Positions 28,646 through 38,500 of a stretch of DNA of 64,000 nucleotides are shown one piece after another (position 1 is the first letter of the stretch; the number at the start of each line of letters is the position of its first letter). The translations under genes and the position numbers were made by a program. Source of the DNA: Gracilaria gracilis (Eukaryota > Rhodophyta > Florideophyceae > Gracilariales > Gracilariaceae); assembly GCA_030374805.1 (NCBI GenBank), contig JARGSG010000001.1, forward strand, positions 558,001 through 622,000, read 5' to 3'. The notes under the pieces are model-generated. The model did no database searches. It was not told the origin of the DNA and saw only the letters and a program-made list of their open reading frames with translations.

Positions 28646-29734
28646 TTATATGCCAATCACCTTTTGTAGCTTTTCGTATACATCATCGTGATAACCGAGA
28701 CCGCTCGGTTTCCCTTGAGTCCCTGGAGGAATTAGCAGTTCCTTGTCAATGCTCATGAGCATCACATCATTTGTTTTGGCAAACGGTCCAGCAAATAGGC
28801 ATGGTTCTGAAGTGCTCCGCAGAAAGTCTAACGTTATCGGCTTTGGACTAAAGTCTGGCAGTGAACCCTTCACTGCTGCGTCTATAGCGTTTGAGTTGAC
28901 GCATTGTAACGAAGTTGAATGTATCACCTTGCCGATATCCGCTTTGTTATTCGCAACTAGAGCTGCAAAAAACCGCTCATCAACATGTGCAGTATCTCCT
29001 AATGTCAAAAGCAAACGTTTAGACAATATAGAATCGGCGGCAAGCTCTACAAAGGCATGATTCACAACAAAACGCTTCACTGCGCGTGGAAATTCCATTC
29101 TTCGCTTCTTGTAATCTGGATGCGTAATCCTCAGCCGATGCAGTTCTGTCGTTGGCAGTAGACTCCGATTGAAGGCGAGAGAGAAATCAAACACAACATG
29201 GTTAATCTCGTTTGCAAACAACGGTAATTGTGAATCATGAAAGAAGTGAAGGTAGTTAGGAGGAGGTTGCTTCCCCTTGTAAGCCGAAAGGACCTTCCGA
29301 ATGTGAGTGGGGTTCAAAACAGGATAATAATCAGGTGTGCAATGGATGTAGTAGTCAAACGAATTCTCCGGAAGGCCAAGATTGTCCTCACGGTCGAGGA
29401 AGAACGCCATACCATCTAAAATATTTATAACTTCAGAAACTCCGTTCTCCACAAAGGGATCTGCTAGTCGGTGATGTACATTTTCCGCGTTGAGGAAACC
29501 GGCGAAATCGTCAGATTGTAATGGTGGAGCATAATCAACAAGATACAAGTTATCCTCGTGATATATTCGATTGAGAAACCTCCGAAGAAAGGCCACGTTC
29601 GATTTTCTCACGCTCACATGAAATGCGATAGTTGCTTCTGTTTGCGGAAACCTACTCTCGAGGGAATAAGAGACCATACTCGCACAACACAGAAGCACAA
29701 GCATCACACAAGCTCTTGACTGAAACTTTGACAT
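28646..29734 (-). CDS. GT14-like (core-2/I-branching type) glycosyltransferase, Golgi type II
   Basis: The protein has 362 residues from the ATG at 29734; the longer frame starts at TTG. An N-terminal signal anchor (ACVMLVLLCCASMVSYSL) is followed by IAFHVSVRKSNVAFLRRFLNRIYHEDNLYLVDY. This matches the opening of GT14 enzymes, where a chain of small acceptors is engaged near an Asp. FDYYIHCTPDYYPVLNPTHIRKVL corresponds to the GT14 'sgsDyPl' segment, and PRAVKRFVVNHAFVELA then DERFFAALV to the conserved late region with a catalytic acidic residue. The acceptor and donor cannot be told; GT14 members include xylosyl-, glucuronosyl- and N-acetylglucosaminyltransferases. The C-terminal end is duplicated as a remnant at 22750-22960. 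Confidence 0.72.
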   Translation of the reverse strand: MSKFQSRACVMLVLLCCASMVSYSLESRFPQTEATIAFHVSVRKSNVAFLRRFLNRIYHEDNLYLVDYAPPLQSDDFAGFLNAENVHHRLADPFVENGVSEVINILDGMAFFLDREDNLGLPENSFDYYIHCTPDYYPVLNPTHIRKVLSAYKGKQPPPNYLHFFHDSQLPLFANEINHVVFDFSLAFNRSLLPTTELHRLRITHPDYKKRRMEFPRAVKRFVVNHAFVELAADSILSKRLLLTLGDTAHVDERFFAALVANNKADIGKVIHSTSLQCVNSNAIDAAVKGSLPDFSPKPITLDFLRSTSEPCLFAGPFAKTNDVMLMSIDKELLIPPGTQGKPSGLGYHDDVYEKLQKVIGI

Positions 29735-30734
29735 ATTTCGAAAGTGTATTCGTCTGTGAAGGGAACAAGATCTTGCGTCATACCAAGGGTAAGAATAACC
29801 TCTTCGAGATGGGGTGGTCGACAAAACTCTGTCAAGAAGGAGAAGAAGAAGGAACGAAAGTGACTTTCAAGAAAAGGCAAGACCTTCCTATTCGGGTTTG
29901 GTTCGTTTGTGTGGTTTGGTTCGTTTGTGTGATTTGGTTCCTTCGCAAAAAAAAAGATATGCAAAAATCCAGCATTGAAAACGATGGAGACGAAAGAAAA
30001 TATGGGCCCTCTCAGCCTGGGCCCATGTTTTCTTTCGTCGTAGATACCGAAGGTAGATAGCGTTTACGCCGTAAACTGTACGGGGTTGAAAAAGTGTTGT
30101 AGAGCTAAAAAAGCTGAAGCCCTACGCAAGGATCTCTCATTTATGATACCCAAGGATGCACCTGTAGCGAAAAGGTTCACATCCTTCATTATCATCATCT
30201 ATCTCTCGTACAGTAATTCGACCCCTCTTCTTCGGGAGATAGTTTTCTGTTGTGCTCTCTCTGCGTACTGCTGGACCGTTCGTCGCTCTACGACAAGAAA
30301 AGCCGTTAAAGCAAAGAAACCCACTCAAGCTTCACTTTTCAGCGAATGTTCGAATGAGCCCTTTGTTCGTCGCTGAAGGCTACACATATGCCGCCATGAT
30401 AAGAAGAATCAAGGTCAACCGAATGTTTGACCTTTTACTTCACTTGCGCCAAAAAGAGAACATACAGTATTGATTTACCGTTCTGCAGACTCTGTTTCTG
30501 CACCAGCCGAGGGGTGGGGCACACAGGCAATGTGTTGAAAGATGTCAATCGCGGAAGCTCACACACATCTTTTTATCAATGAATGAGGACTCTTGGATAC
30601 GTTGTAAGAGCCACTGTCGGGGCGCCAGAGAAAGACGAAATGCACACACGACGAAGCGCACTTTCTAAGTTGGATCGCAAGGACTTGCCCGCAATGCCAC
30701 ACAAGGCGAAACTTCATAAGTGCACGACATTCAC
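29735..30734. other. Intergenic with direct repeats and a 21-bp stem-loop
   Basis: A 17-bp repeat (TTGGTTCGTTTGTGTGG, about 29897-29941) and a large stem-loop at 29989-30039 are present, plus a GTTTACG-C-CGTAAAC palindrome at 30062-30076. The remaining open frames start at TTG or lack any signature. Confidence 0.55.
29989..30039. repeat. Stem-loop with 21-bp arms
   Basis: GACGAAAGAAAATATGGGCCC is followed by a 9-nt loop and a reverse complement with one mismatch (GGGCCCATGTTTTCTTTCGTC). It is not coupled to an identified gene end. Confidence 0.9.
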
Positions 30735-31588
30735 TCATAGTAAATGGTCCTTCCTATCTATCGGTCTTAGCAAAGTATGGTTCCCGTACTTGCAAGGAAA
30801 CACAGCGTCCTTATTTCTACTTCCTTCCAAACGTCTTGGATAAACTTCTCTTACCTGTGCACACATCTGGGTGTTCTCGTCAATCACACCCCAGTATTGT
30901 CGATATCCATAACAACTTCTCTCCGTACACTTACCATCTTCAATCGCCCCCACAACACAATCAGGATATAGCTTAACCTCACATGGAATTGCTCCAGGTC
31001 TTTGACTGTGCAGTTTTGAAGCGTAGATCGTTGCACAACTGTACGAACTCTCACCCGCTCCCTGTTTGATCACGAACGTCTTGCCAATGATACTATGTTC
31101 TTCGCCTTCATAAAGCGAAAGCTTTTTATCGTACAGAACTTCAGCAAAACGATCGGATTTCATTAATCGATGGCGCATTCCTAAATCGCCAACCCAATTT
31201 CCTTTCACACTCATCATTGTCTTCAGTGCTTTTTTCCCACATCTATCCTCTCGAGAATACCAATCGTAGTGTACTGGCTCATCCCATATCTGATAATTGA
31301 CAGGAACCATCTCATGTATCTGAAATATGAATAAAATGTTAGACCCATGAGCCTCCCTCGAAACCGTGGACTTAAGAGAAGGAAACTAACCTTTAAGTTC
31401 TGGAATAACATTGAAACCACCACAGGCGTTGTTTTTGTCCACTGATGAAATACAACCGAGCCCCATGTCCCATCTTCCTCGTGGATGACTGCAGCCGCAG
31501 TCACTGGTTCGGCGAACGCGACAGAGTTCACACAATAACATGCTATAACAATAACGATGCAACTTGCGAAATGCATCGGTACATTCAT
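30735..31588 (-). CDS. Secreted Cu/Zn-SOD-like protein lacking most metal ligands
   Basis: Two exons (31391-31588 and 30735-31319) encode 260 residues. A signal peptide (CIVIVIACYCVNSVAFA) precedes a domain that follows the Cu/Zn superoxide dismutase pattern: GTWGSVVFHQ, then WVGDLG, then KLSLYEGEEHSIIGKTFVI and CATI. Copper ligands corresponding to His46 and His48 are Gln and Trp (YQIWD for FHVHE), and the zinc-side His before VGDLG is Trp. Asp in VGDLG and the His in EEHSIIG remain. It is therefore unlikely to be an active dismutase; the fold may have a structural or ligand-binding role. A Cys-rich tail follows. A further CAG/GTAAGA donor at 30854 with a possible acceptor at 30789 would remove 66 nt in frame. 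Confidence 0.65.
31320..31390 (-). other. Intron in the SOD-like gene
   Basis: On the minus strand this 71-nt intron has a GTTAGT donor, a CTAACA branch-like element and a TATTTCAG acceptor. Splicing joins FQNLK to IHEMVP in phase 0 and links the signal-peptide exon to the SOD-like domain. Confidence 0.8.
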
Positions 31589-32243
31589 GGGAATTGCAGA
31601 GTTAGCACGGAAGACCGGACAAGAAACCTCGCGTTTTAACAGACACACCAGAAGTCAAAGCCCTTCTGTCTATGAACTGATGACAATCGAAAAGTAGCCT
31701 TCACGTCCTCGGTTGTCAGCCAGAAAGTCTAAACTTTCTTCCATCTGCAAAATGAAACTACCTTCGCTGATACGCCAAGAAAAATTTGTATGCATCAACA
31801 TGGAAGCATACATATATGATAATAAATATATTTGGACTTCTTTTGGAGAGAGTGGTATATGTAGATAATAATGTAGTTCTCCTGGTAAAGTTACTCCGAA
31901 TTAGTAGCGGACCTCAGTGGGGAAGAAGAAGAAGAATCATATTTCAATTATCAAGGATCAAGAATAACTTTCGTACACGAGGGTTCAAAATAATGTGGAG
32001 ACATTTTTTTCAGACGTGCGAGCCTTACAGTTCGTGCCCAAAAAATAGAAATTCGGATCGCAGGGAATAAACCGATAGCTGGGATGCTCGAGAAAAAACT
32101 GGGTTTTCCATGCCGCTGCCAAAGTTTGGCGGCCAAACCATAAGCTCGATTGCGCGATGCCAAGCTTCTCGCTCGTTGCTTAGCTCCTGCGTTCTCGTCC
32201 ACGCATTCACGACCGCAACTTAAGCAGACGCAGCATTCTCAAC
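31589..32243. other. Intergenic between the SOD-like gene and QCR8
   Basis: No gene is recognisable. The SOD-like gene is transcribed leftward from here and QCR8 rightward, so promoters of both are expected. The last ~150 bp before the QCR8 ATG are richer in GC. Confidence 0.5.
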
Positions 32244-32471
32244 ATGCCCCCGAAGGTTCCCCCCCACATGCGAGGACAGATCGAGTACTTCACGTCCCCA
32301 TATGAACAGCGTTTATTCAGCGATATCTTGGATTCCAAGCTAATGATGACGAAGCTGCGTCGCCATATGAAGCATGTTCGAGATATCGCCCCTGGAGTCG
32401 TGCTCTTTGCTGCCGTGTATACCTACGGAAACTCAACTCATGAGAAGCTTGCTCGCGAGCACAGATACTAG
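32244..32471 (+). CDS. QCR8: Cytochrome bc1 complex subunit 8 (QCR8 / ubiquinone-binding QP-C)
   Basis: The 75-residue protein has the length and shape of plant and fungal QCR8. Near the N-terminus IEYFTSPYEQRLF matches the typical Y-x-LSPFEQ motif, a single membrane span IAPGVVLFAAVYTYG follows, and the C-terminus EKLAREHRY corresponds to the usual acidic end with HR. QCR8 is a small nuclear-encoded subunit of mitochondrial complex III next to cytochrome b. No cleavable presequence is apparent, as is normal for this subunit. It converges on the bL12m gene. Confidence 0.8.
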   Translation: MPPKVPPHMRGQIEYFTSPYEQRLFSDILDSKLMMTKLRRHMKHVRDIAPGVVLFAAVYTYGNSTHEKLAREHRY

Positions 32472-32848
32472 GGTGCGGCGCGACGCGTAAGCAGCTGAGC
32501 ATGGATTCATTCTCAACGCAACGAGGAGCGTGGTGCGTACGCGATGTATTGCGTCAGAGCCATAAGCGATCCAAAGCTCGCCTTACGAGGACGGTTTGAG
32601 TCATTCGATAGGAGGGACACTGGGACTAAATCATGATCAGGTAACCTAACTCGGTACGATTCGGCCATCTGAGGTCTGGTCGCTTTGAAGTGCAAAGTCT
32701 CCTCATTCAGAGAGCTTCAAGTTGTTCACTTTTTAGCAAGTAAACAGTGACAGCTTACGCCCTTGGTTGTCCATGTGCCTTTGTTGATAGAGGCAAACCG
32801 CCATTCGGGTCCGGAAACGATCCAGAAGCAATTGTGCTTATGTCACTT
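32472..32848. other. Convergent intergenic, QCR8 / bL12m
   Basis: The 377 bp contain the 3' regions of two convergent genes. I see nothing else. Confidence 0.5.
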
Positions 32849-33400
32849 TTATTCTAATAGAACTTCTCCTCCAACTTCTTTAAGTTTATCTCTGATTTGC
32901 TCTGCCTCGTCCTTTGCAACCTCAGTCTTAAAAACTTTAGGCGCTTCTTCCACGAGCGCTTTCGCTTCTTTCAGTCCCAGTCCGGTAATTGCGCGTACTT
33001 CCTTGATTACAGCAATCTTCTTTGCAGCCTCAAACTTGTTCAACTTGAGATCGAAAGCGGTCTTTTCTTCCACTTTTTCTTCTGGAGCAGATGCAGGCGC
33101 AGCACCCATGCCTGCAAACATGGCTGGATTCATGGCCATCGGCATCGTAGCGCTATCGTCAATTCCAAGTCGATCTTTCAGTGCATCTGTTAATTGTTTT
33201 ACTTCCAGCATGTTGAGGGACACTAGATCTTCCAGCAAACCCTGTACTTTGGCAGAAACAACGGGCGTCATGGAAGGTGGTGGTGGTATCCCCTGAGATT
33301 CTTGTGTGACAGCTTCTGCGCATAGGTGTCTGGCGAACATCCTGGTCCGATTGGAGCTCTGCAGGGCACGGAAGGTCGCTCTGACGATGTAATTTCTCAT
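32849..33400 (-). CDS. MRPL12: Mitochondrial ribosomal protein bL12m (L7/L12)
   Basis: The 183-residue protein has an N-terminal extension with Arg, Ser and Phe ([20 protein letters not shown]) consistent with a mitochondrial presequence. The L7/L12 N-terminal dimerisation segment ([22 protein letters not shown]) and an Ala-rich hinge follow. The C-terminal domain includes [31 protein letters not shown], split here by its known helix order, and ends ADKL-type [12 protein letters not shown]12 forms the ribosomal stalk that recruits translation factors. Red algal plastids normally encode their own L12, which favours the mitochondrion here; this is inference. Confidence 0.93.
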   Translation of the reverse strand: MRNYIVRATFRALQSSNRTRMFARHLCAEAVTQESQGIPPPPSMTPVVSAKVQGLLEDLVSLNMLEVKQLTDALKDRLGIDDSATMPMAMNPAMFAGMGAAPASAPEEKVEEKTAFDLKLNKFEAAKKIAVIKEVRAITGLGLKEAKALVEEAPKVFKTEVAKDEAEQIRDKLKEVGGEVLLE

Positions 33401-33860
33401 TGTTAGGAAGTGGGGGATGGAAACGAGCAGGAATGGTCGTCGAGGGAAGATGTCACAACTTTGGATGGGATCTACCTTCGTAGGCTAGCACGAAATCAAC
33501 CACTGCAGCTTCATCGAGTATCGGATCAACAAGGATCGGGTAAGTTACCCATCGCGAACCTCTCGCAGAGATAAAAAATGGCTTTCTTTCCAAAAGTTGT
33601 GGCACGTGGCACGGCTCAAAATCGTTCGCCGGTATGGCTGCTGCAGATGCACTTGTGTTGGCTGTTGGCAGAGCACGCAAGAAGTCAAGCAATTCTGTCT
33701 CTTAAAGAAAAGACATGATACGAGGGTGCCCATGAGCGTAGTGCGAAAGTCGGTCTTTTGTTCGCAAAGCTGTCGGGCGCTGAGGATGCTCGCAAAGGTG
33801 TCTTGGAATTAGTTCAACAGAGATTTAGGAACTCAGGACAGTAGTTCCTGTGGCAAAGCA
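33401..33860. other. Divergent promoter region, bL12m / WD40 protein
   Basis: The 460 bp separate two divergent genes. Minor open frames lack signatures. No TATA box is obvious. Confidence 0.45.
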
Positions 33861-35372
33861 ATGAGCGATACAACACTACGAAATCCGATCGTTGAAGAAG
33901 CACCTTCTTCACCCTCCCGTGCAAACGGCGATGTGGCAACCATATGGGACCTACCGCCTATTCCTCCGATGAATTCCTCTAAATCCCCGCCATTCATCGT
34001 CGAAGAAGATGCAGTTGAGATTCCAGCTTCGACTGTTGTTGTTCCCGTACGAAGCCAACCTCCTTCCCGACTTCGATCGGCTGATGGCTCGTTGAGTATA
34101 GCCATGGATGGTCCTAATCCTAGCCCGCATTTCGTTTCACTGGAAAATGTGGCCCGTCTGTACCTGGAAATGAAAAATGAGCGTGACTTCCTTGTACGAG
34201 AAAGTGCTTCCATTTTCAATGATCGTGTTGCTGTAGTGAACCAATTACGACAATTGGAGCTGCAGCTCAATGAGCTTCTACAACAGAAGGGACGCCTCGA
34301 AGAAACGCTAGACACATTAGGGCTACGGGATGAGAAGAACAGGGAGAAGATCGCTGCCCTGGACGAGAAGGTGGCCAACATATCAACGGAGTCACAGCGT
34401 TTCGAAGCTACTGTTCGGGGGCTTAAAGGAGAGTCTTATCCCACGCAAACAAGAGGTGGTCAAGTGCGCACGAGACCAAAACCAAGTGCAGCTTGCCAAC
34501 GCACTTTGTATGGTCACACAGGGAACGTATTAGGCGTTGATGTCTGTTGTGATACCGGCGTACTCATAACAGCTAGCTCGGACAGATCGCTTCGAACATG
34601 GGATTTCTCGACTGGGCGGCGTTTGGACACATTGTATGGGCATGAAGGTTGGGTGCACGCAGTGGCCTTCGCAAACTCTGGAGAAATTGCTGTGTCAGGT
34701 TCCGGTGACAAGACTGTGAAAGTGTGGGACTTCGACGACGCCCGAGGGCGAGGAACTTGTCGTGCAACTCTTCAAGGCCACGACGCCGGAGTTACGTGCG
34801 TACAACTTGACGATGACAATGTCCTCGTATCTGGCTCGTTAGATAAGACTCTTCGAAGGGTCGATCTGAACGCTGCTCCTGAAGACGTGTCGGTCATTCA
34901 AGCACATGAAAGTGGTGTGTATTGCCTCCAATTTCTGCGACATGGTTTGGCGTCCGGTGGAGGCGACAGTCTTATCAGGATGCATGACATAAGAACTGGA
35001 AGATGTCATCGTACACTTCAAGGTCATTCTGGAGGTGCTGTGCGAGCTTTGCAATTTGATGATAATCACTTAATATCTGGGGGCACTGATCAAGATCTAC
35101 GGTTTTGGGACTTGAGAACAGCATCATGTACAGCTACAATTAATGTTGGAGCCCGCATCAACGCTCTCAAGTTTGATCACAGTCGGGTTTATGTAGGCTG
35201 TGCGGATAGAACTCTGAAAGTATATGATATGCAAACAAAAAGCTTGATGGCCGAGCACTGTGGTCATTTGGGACCAGTTATGAGCCTAGCAGGTCTTGAA
35301 GACCAATTTTTCACGGGTTCGACCGACCAGACGACCAAGATATGGTTGTTAGGGTCCGACGATTCGACTTGA
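33861..35372 (+). CDS. WD40 protein with coiled coil, Mdv1/Caf4/MDA1-like mitochondrial division factor
   Basis: The 503-residue protein has a low-complexity N-terminus and a coiled coil at about 95-190 (VARLYLEMKNERDFL, LRQLELQLNELLQQKGRLEETL). Seven WD40 repeats run from about residue 212 to the end, with GH...WD-type pairs such as LYGHTGNVLG...RTWDF, SGSGDKTVKVWDF and TGSTDQTTKIW. This coiled coil plus seven-blade propeller layout, with SLDKTLRRVDL and GGTDQDLRFWDLRTA phrases, is that of fungal Mdv1/Caf4 and red algal MDA1, which recruit dynamin to mitochondria. Assignment within WD40 proteins by eye is moderate. It diverges from the bL12m gene and is followed by the convergent WNK gene. 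Confidence 0.72.
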   Translation: MSDTTLRNPIVEEAPSSPSRANGDVATIWDLPPIPPMNSSKSPPFIVEEDAVEIPASTVVVPVRSQPPSRLRSADGSLSIAMDGPNPSPHFVSLENVARLYLEMKNERDFLVRESASIFNDRVAVVNQLRQLELQLNELLQQKGRLEETLDTLGLRDEKNREKIAALDEKVANISTESQRFEATVRGLKGESYPTQTRGGQVRTRPKPSAACQRTLYGHTGNVLGVDVCCDTGVLITASSDRSLRTWDFSTGRRLDTLYGHEGWVHAVAFANSGEIAVSGSGDKTVKVWDFDDARGRGTCRATLQGHDAGVTCVQLDDDNVLVSGSLDKTLRRVDLNAAPEDVSVIQAHESGVYCLQFLRHGLASGGGDSLIRMHDIRTGRCHRTLQGHSGGAVRALQFDDNHLISGGTDQDLRFWDLRTASCTATINVGARINALKFDHSRVYVGCADRTLKVYDMQTKSLMAEHCGHLGPVMSLAGLEDQFFTGSTDQTTKIWLLGSDDST

Positions 35373-35539
35373 TAAAGACAAGGAATGTATAGACAAACTG
35401 TTTCCTAGCAAAGTACAGGACGGGAATCCTGCGTTTATGACCCTCGTTTCAAGATTTCCCGCTACAAGCTCTTATCTGTCGATTCCTACCTACAACAACA
35501 CCTTTAAAAACTAAACACATGTTGTACATGATGCTAATT

Positions 35540-38500
35540 TCACCTTTCACTAACAACCGCATCAATTAGCCCATCGACCAGAAGACGAACTGTTGAGTTG
35601 GCCTGTCCATTGGCCCCAAGTCTATGCCCCTCTCTCGAGTCGTGGACGTCGTAGCGATCAGCGCCTGCCAATCGTCGCGAAGATGAACCAACGGGGCTAA
35701 CTCTTCCTCTACTATGTTGCACAATGGCATATCTCGTTGGATCATGTTCACCAGTAGAACCGTTGGGCATCGACACGTACGCAAGACGAAAATCCCCTGC
35801 ATTCTGACTTGTACTCGGCACAATTACTCTCTGCACATTCACGGTATCCACACCTTGCACCGTAGGCAACACAGAACGACTTCCGCTAGATCGCGCATCA
35901 GTTGATGTCATTGACGACAGTTCTGATTCAGCAGAGGATCTACGGCCGATACTTCTTCCTTCGCTAGAACTGTGACTTTCCCCCAACTCCCCATCAGAAT
36001 GCCTAGGATGTCGCAAAATGGCTCTCTCGTCCATAGACCCACCAGTCAAACCAGCTTGAAACACTTCTACTGGAACGAGGTGAGATTGAGGAACCGACAG
36101 AGGCGGTGCATGCTCCACACTTTGGCCATTAGGGTCCTCTGCACGGTGGTACTTCGCAGCGAAATCATCTGGTGTGATATGCAACGAGGGAATCGCACCC
36201 ATGGACACGCTCGTCGGGATGTCATGACTGATATGATCAAAGTTTGAAATATCTTCTTGCACACTCGGAGCTAGCGGGCCGTCGAGACCTGTTACAACTG
36301 TAGAATGTTCGACGGAGACCTTCGAAGATTGCTGGTCAGCCTGTCGATCCCATGCCTTAATCTCTTCAACAATAGTAGTATAGCCCCCTTTTCTAGCTTC
36401 ATCCAACGGCGTCGAGCCCCATCGATCTCGAAGATGAATGTTGGCGCCTGCCTGAAGCAAGATGCGCACTACTTCTAGTCTTCCTTCTACACAGGCCAAG
36501 TGCAATGGGGTCCGGTGGTCATAATCTCCAAAATTAGGATTAGCACCTTGTTCAAGATACTGCCTAACAGCGTCTGCTCGACCCCTCGCAGCATGCTCAA
36601 CGAGGTCCATTCCTTTCTGATTGATAGACTCCGGTTGGGCTTCAAGAAGGTGAGGAGGAATTGTGGCTCCATACTGTCGTAATACGCGGAGTATCTTCCT
36701 ATGTCCATTTGTCACAGCGTCATCAACAGGAGATCTGCCCACTCGGTCCCTTGCAGAATGTGACGCACCATTTACAAGTAGAAGCTCTGCCACTTCTACA
36801 TGCCCTTCGGAACAGGCAAGGTGTAATGGTGTGCGTCGGTCATAGTCCTGAAATGTGGCTTTAGCACCCGCAACAATTCTGTCTCGAACGGCTTCGAGAT
36901 CCCCCTTTGCAGCAAACTGCATGAGCTCAAAACTAGTTACATCCGTTGAAAATGAATAATCTGTCCCATTATGTCTTAGCAGAAGCTCTTGAACACCATG
37001 GCGTCTATTCATTTTCGCGTCCCATAATGGTGTGTGTCCCCATCGATCTTTCGCATTAACGTCTGCACCACGCTCAATCAACAATGCGCATATACTCACA
37101 TGTCCTTCGGCTGCTGCTATGTGTAACGGAGTTCTCCTGTCGTAGTCCGCAAACTTCACAGAAGCGCGACCACTTTCAATCTTTTCTAACACTTCATCAT
37201 ATAACCCCTTCGAGCACAAATCGATTAGCTTCAAGCAGTCCGTGTAGTTCTGCTGATCCACTCCCGACTCCAGGACGTCTGCGTCAGTCTTTTGGTCGTA
37301 ACTCCCCGCGTTCCCGTTTGGAGCTCCATGGGATGAGGAAGAACTGGCCCACGGTGGCGAATCTTCCGATAAAACTGGCTGAGAGCTTGTTGGTATATGT
37401 CCATTCGGAGGAACTCTTCCACTCTTCATAGATGTTGGTCGATGACGTTCTGGAGAAGAATAACTATCCACTAACGAATCTCCTTGATCAGAACTACTTG
37501 GAGCGACAATGAATGCCGAATCTTGACTGTTCTGCTCCTGAACACCGTTGGAACCATTTGCCTCACGACGGGATTTCACGGTATCTCTATCAACGACGAC
37601 AATTTGAGGTCTAGATCCTGATCTTGTATGGGTTTGAGAGGCTGCTCGTCTATTCTGGCCCTCAATTTCTCCTTCAGGTAGTGGGTGCACCGATAAAGAG
37701 TACGTATCAGCTCCAGGTCTTGATAGTACTGCTTGCGACATAGCTTCAGTTTCTGTGCCGGCTACGGGATAAGTTGACGCTCTAACAGGGGATCCCATCT
37801 GTTTCTGTAATTGTTCAATAGATGGGGACTGAGTGTTAAATAATTGCTCCTGAGCATTACCTGGGATATCTGCAATATCCGACGGCGGACGAGGTAAGTT
37901 TCCATCTGATATAGATTGAGGAATAGATGTGATCTGAAGTGTATGCTCCACTGGCGGAGAGCTCACTGGTCTCTCAGACAAGGTCCTCGGGAATCCATTG
38001 GAACGGAAGGACGTCTTGGGGGTTGCTTGATGGGAACCCTCTATCTTTTGTATGAAAAGTGCTGATGTCGGGGTGGACTCGGCTGCAATTCGCCTTATCT
38101 CGACTGGTCTAACATCATCTTGATTTCCCCGGAGACCAGCATTCGAAATGTACCCACCTCGTCCACTGCCAACATCCCTCGAAATATGCGTTTCCAAATT
38201 ATCTTTATGGGGACTAGCCTCGCTTGGGTGCTCGTGTCGATCCTCGATTGGACTAGATTGCTTGCCTACCGATCGATTAATCAAGTCCTGGCCACCTTTG
38301 AAATCCTGAGACAGACGCAAATTACCAGCGATTGAAGAAGGTTCTATAGAATTAGATGACTGAGGTCGCGAGCTAACAAATGAGGATGTCTGTGGGAGCG
38401 GTTGAGTGTGGTCACCAGTTTGAGTCGTTACGTCTTCCACAGTGTGCCTTCGAAGGCCGGCAGCAGTAGACGGGTTGTTACTGGGATCAGGGGCTCCATT

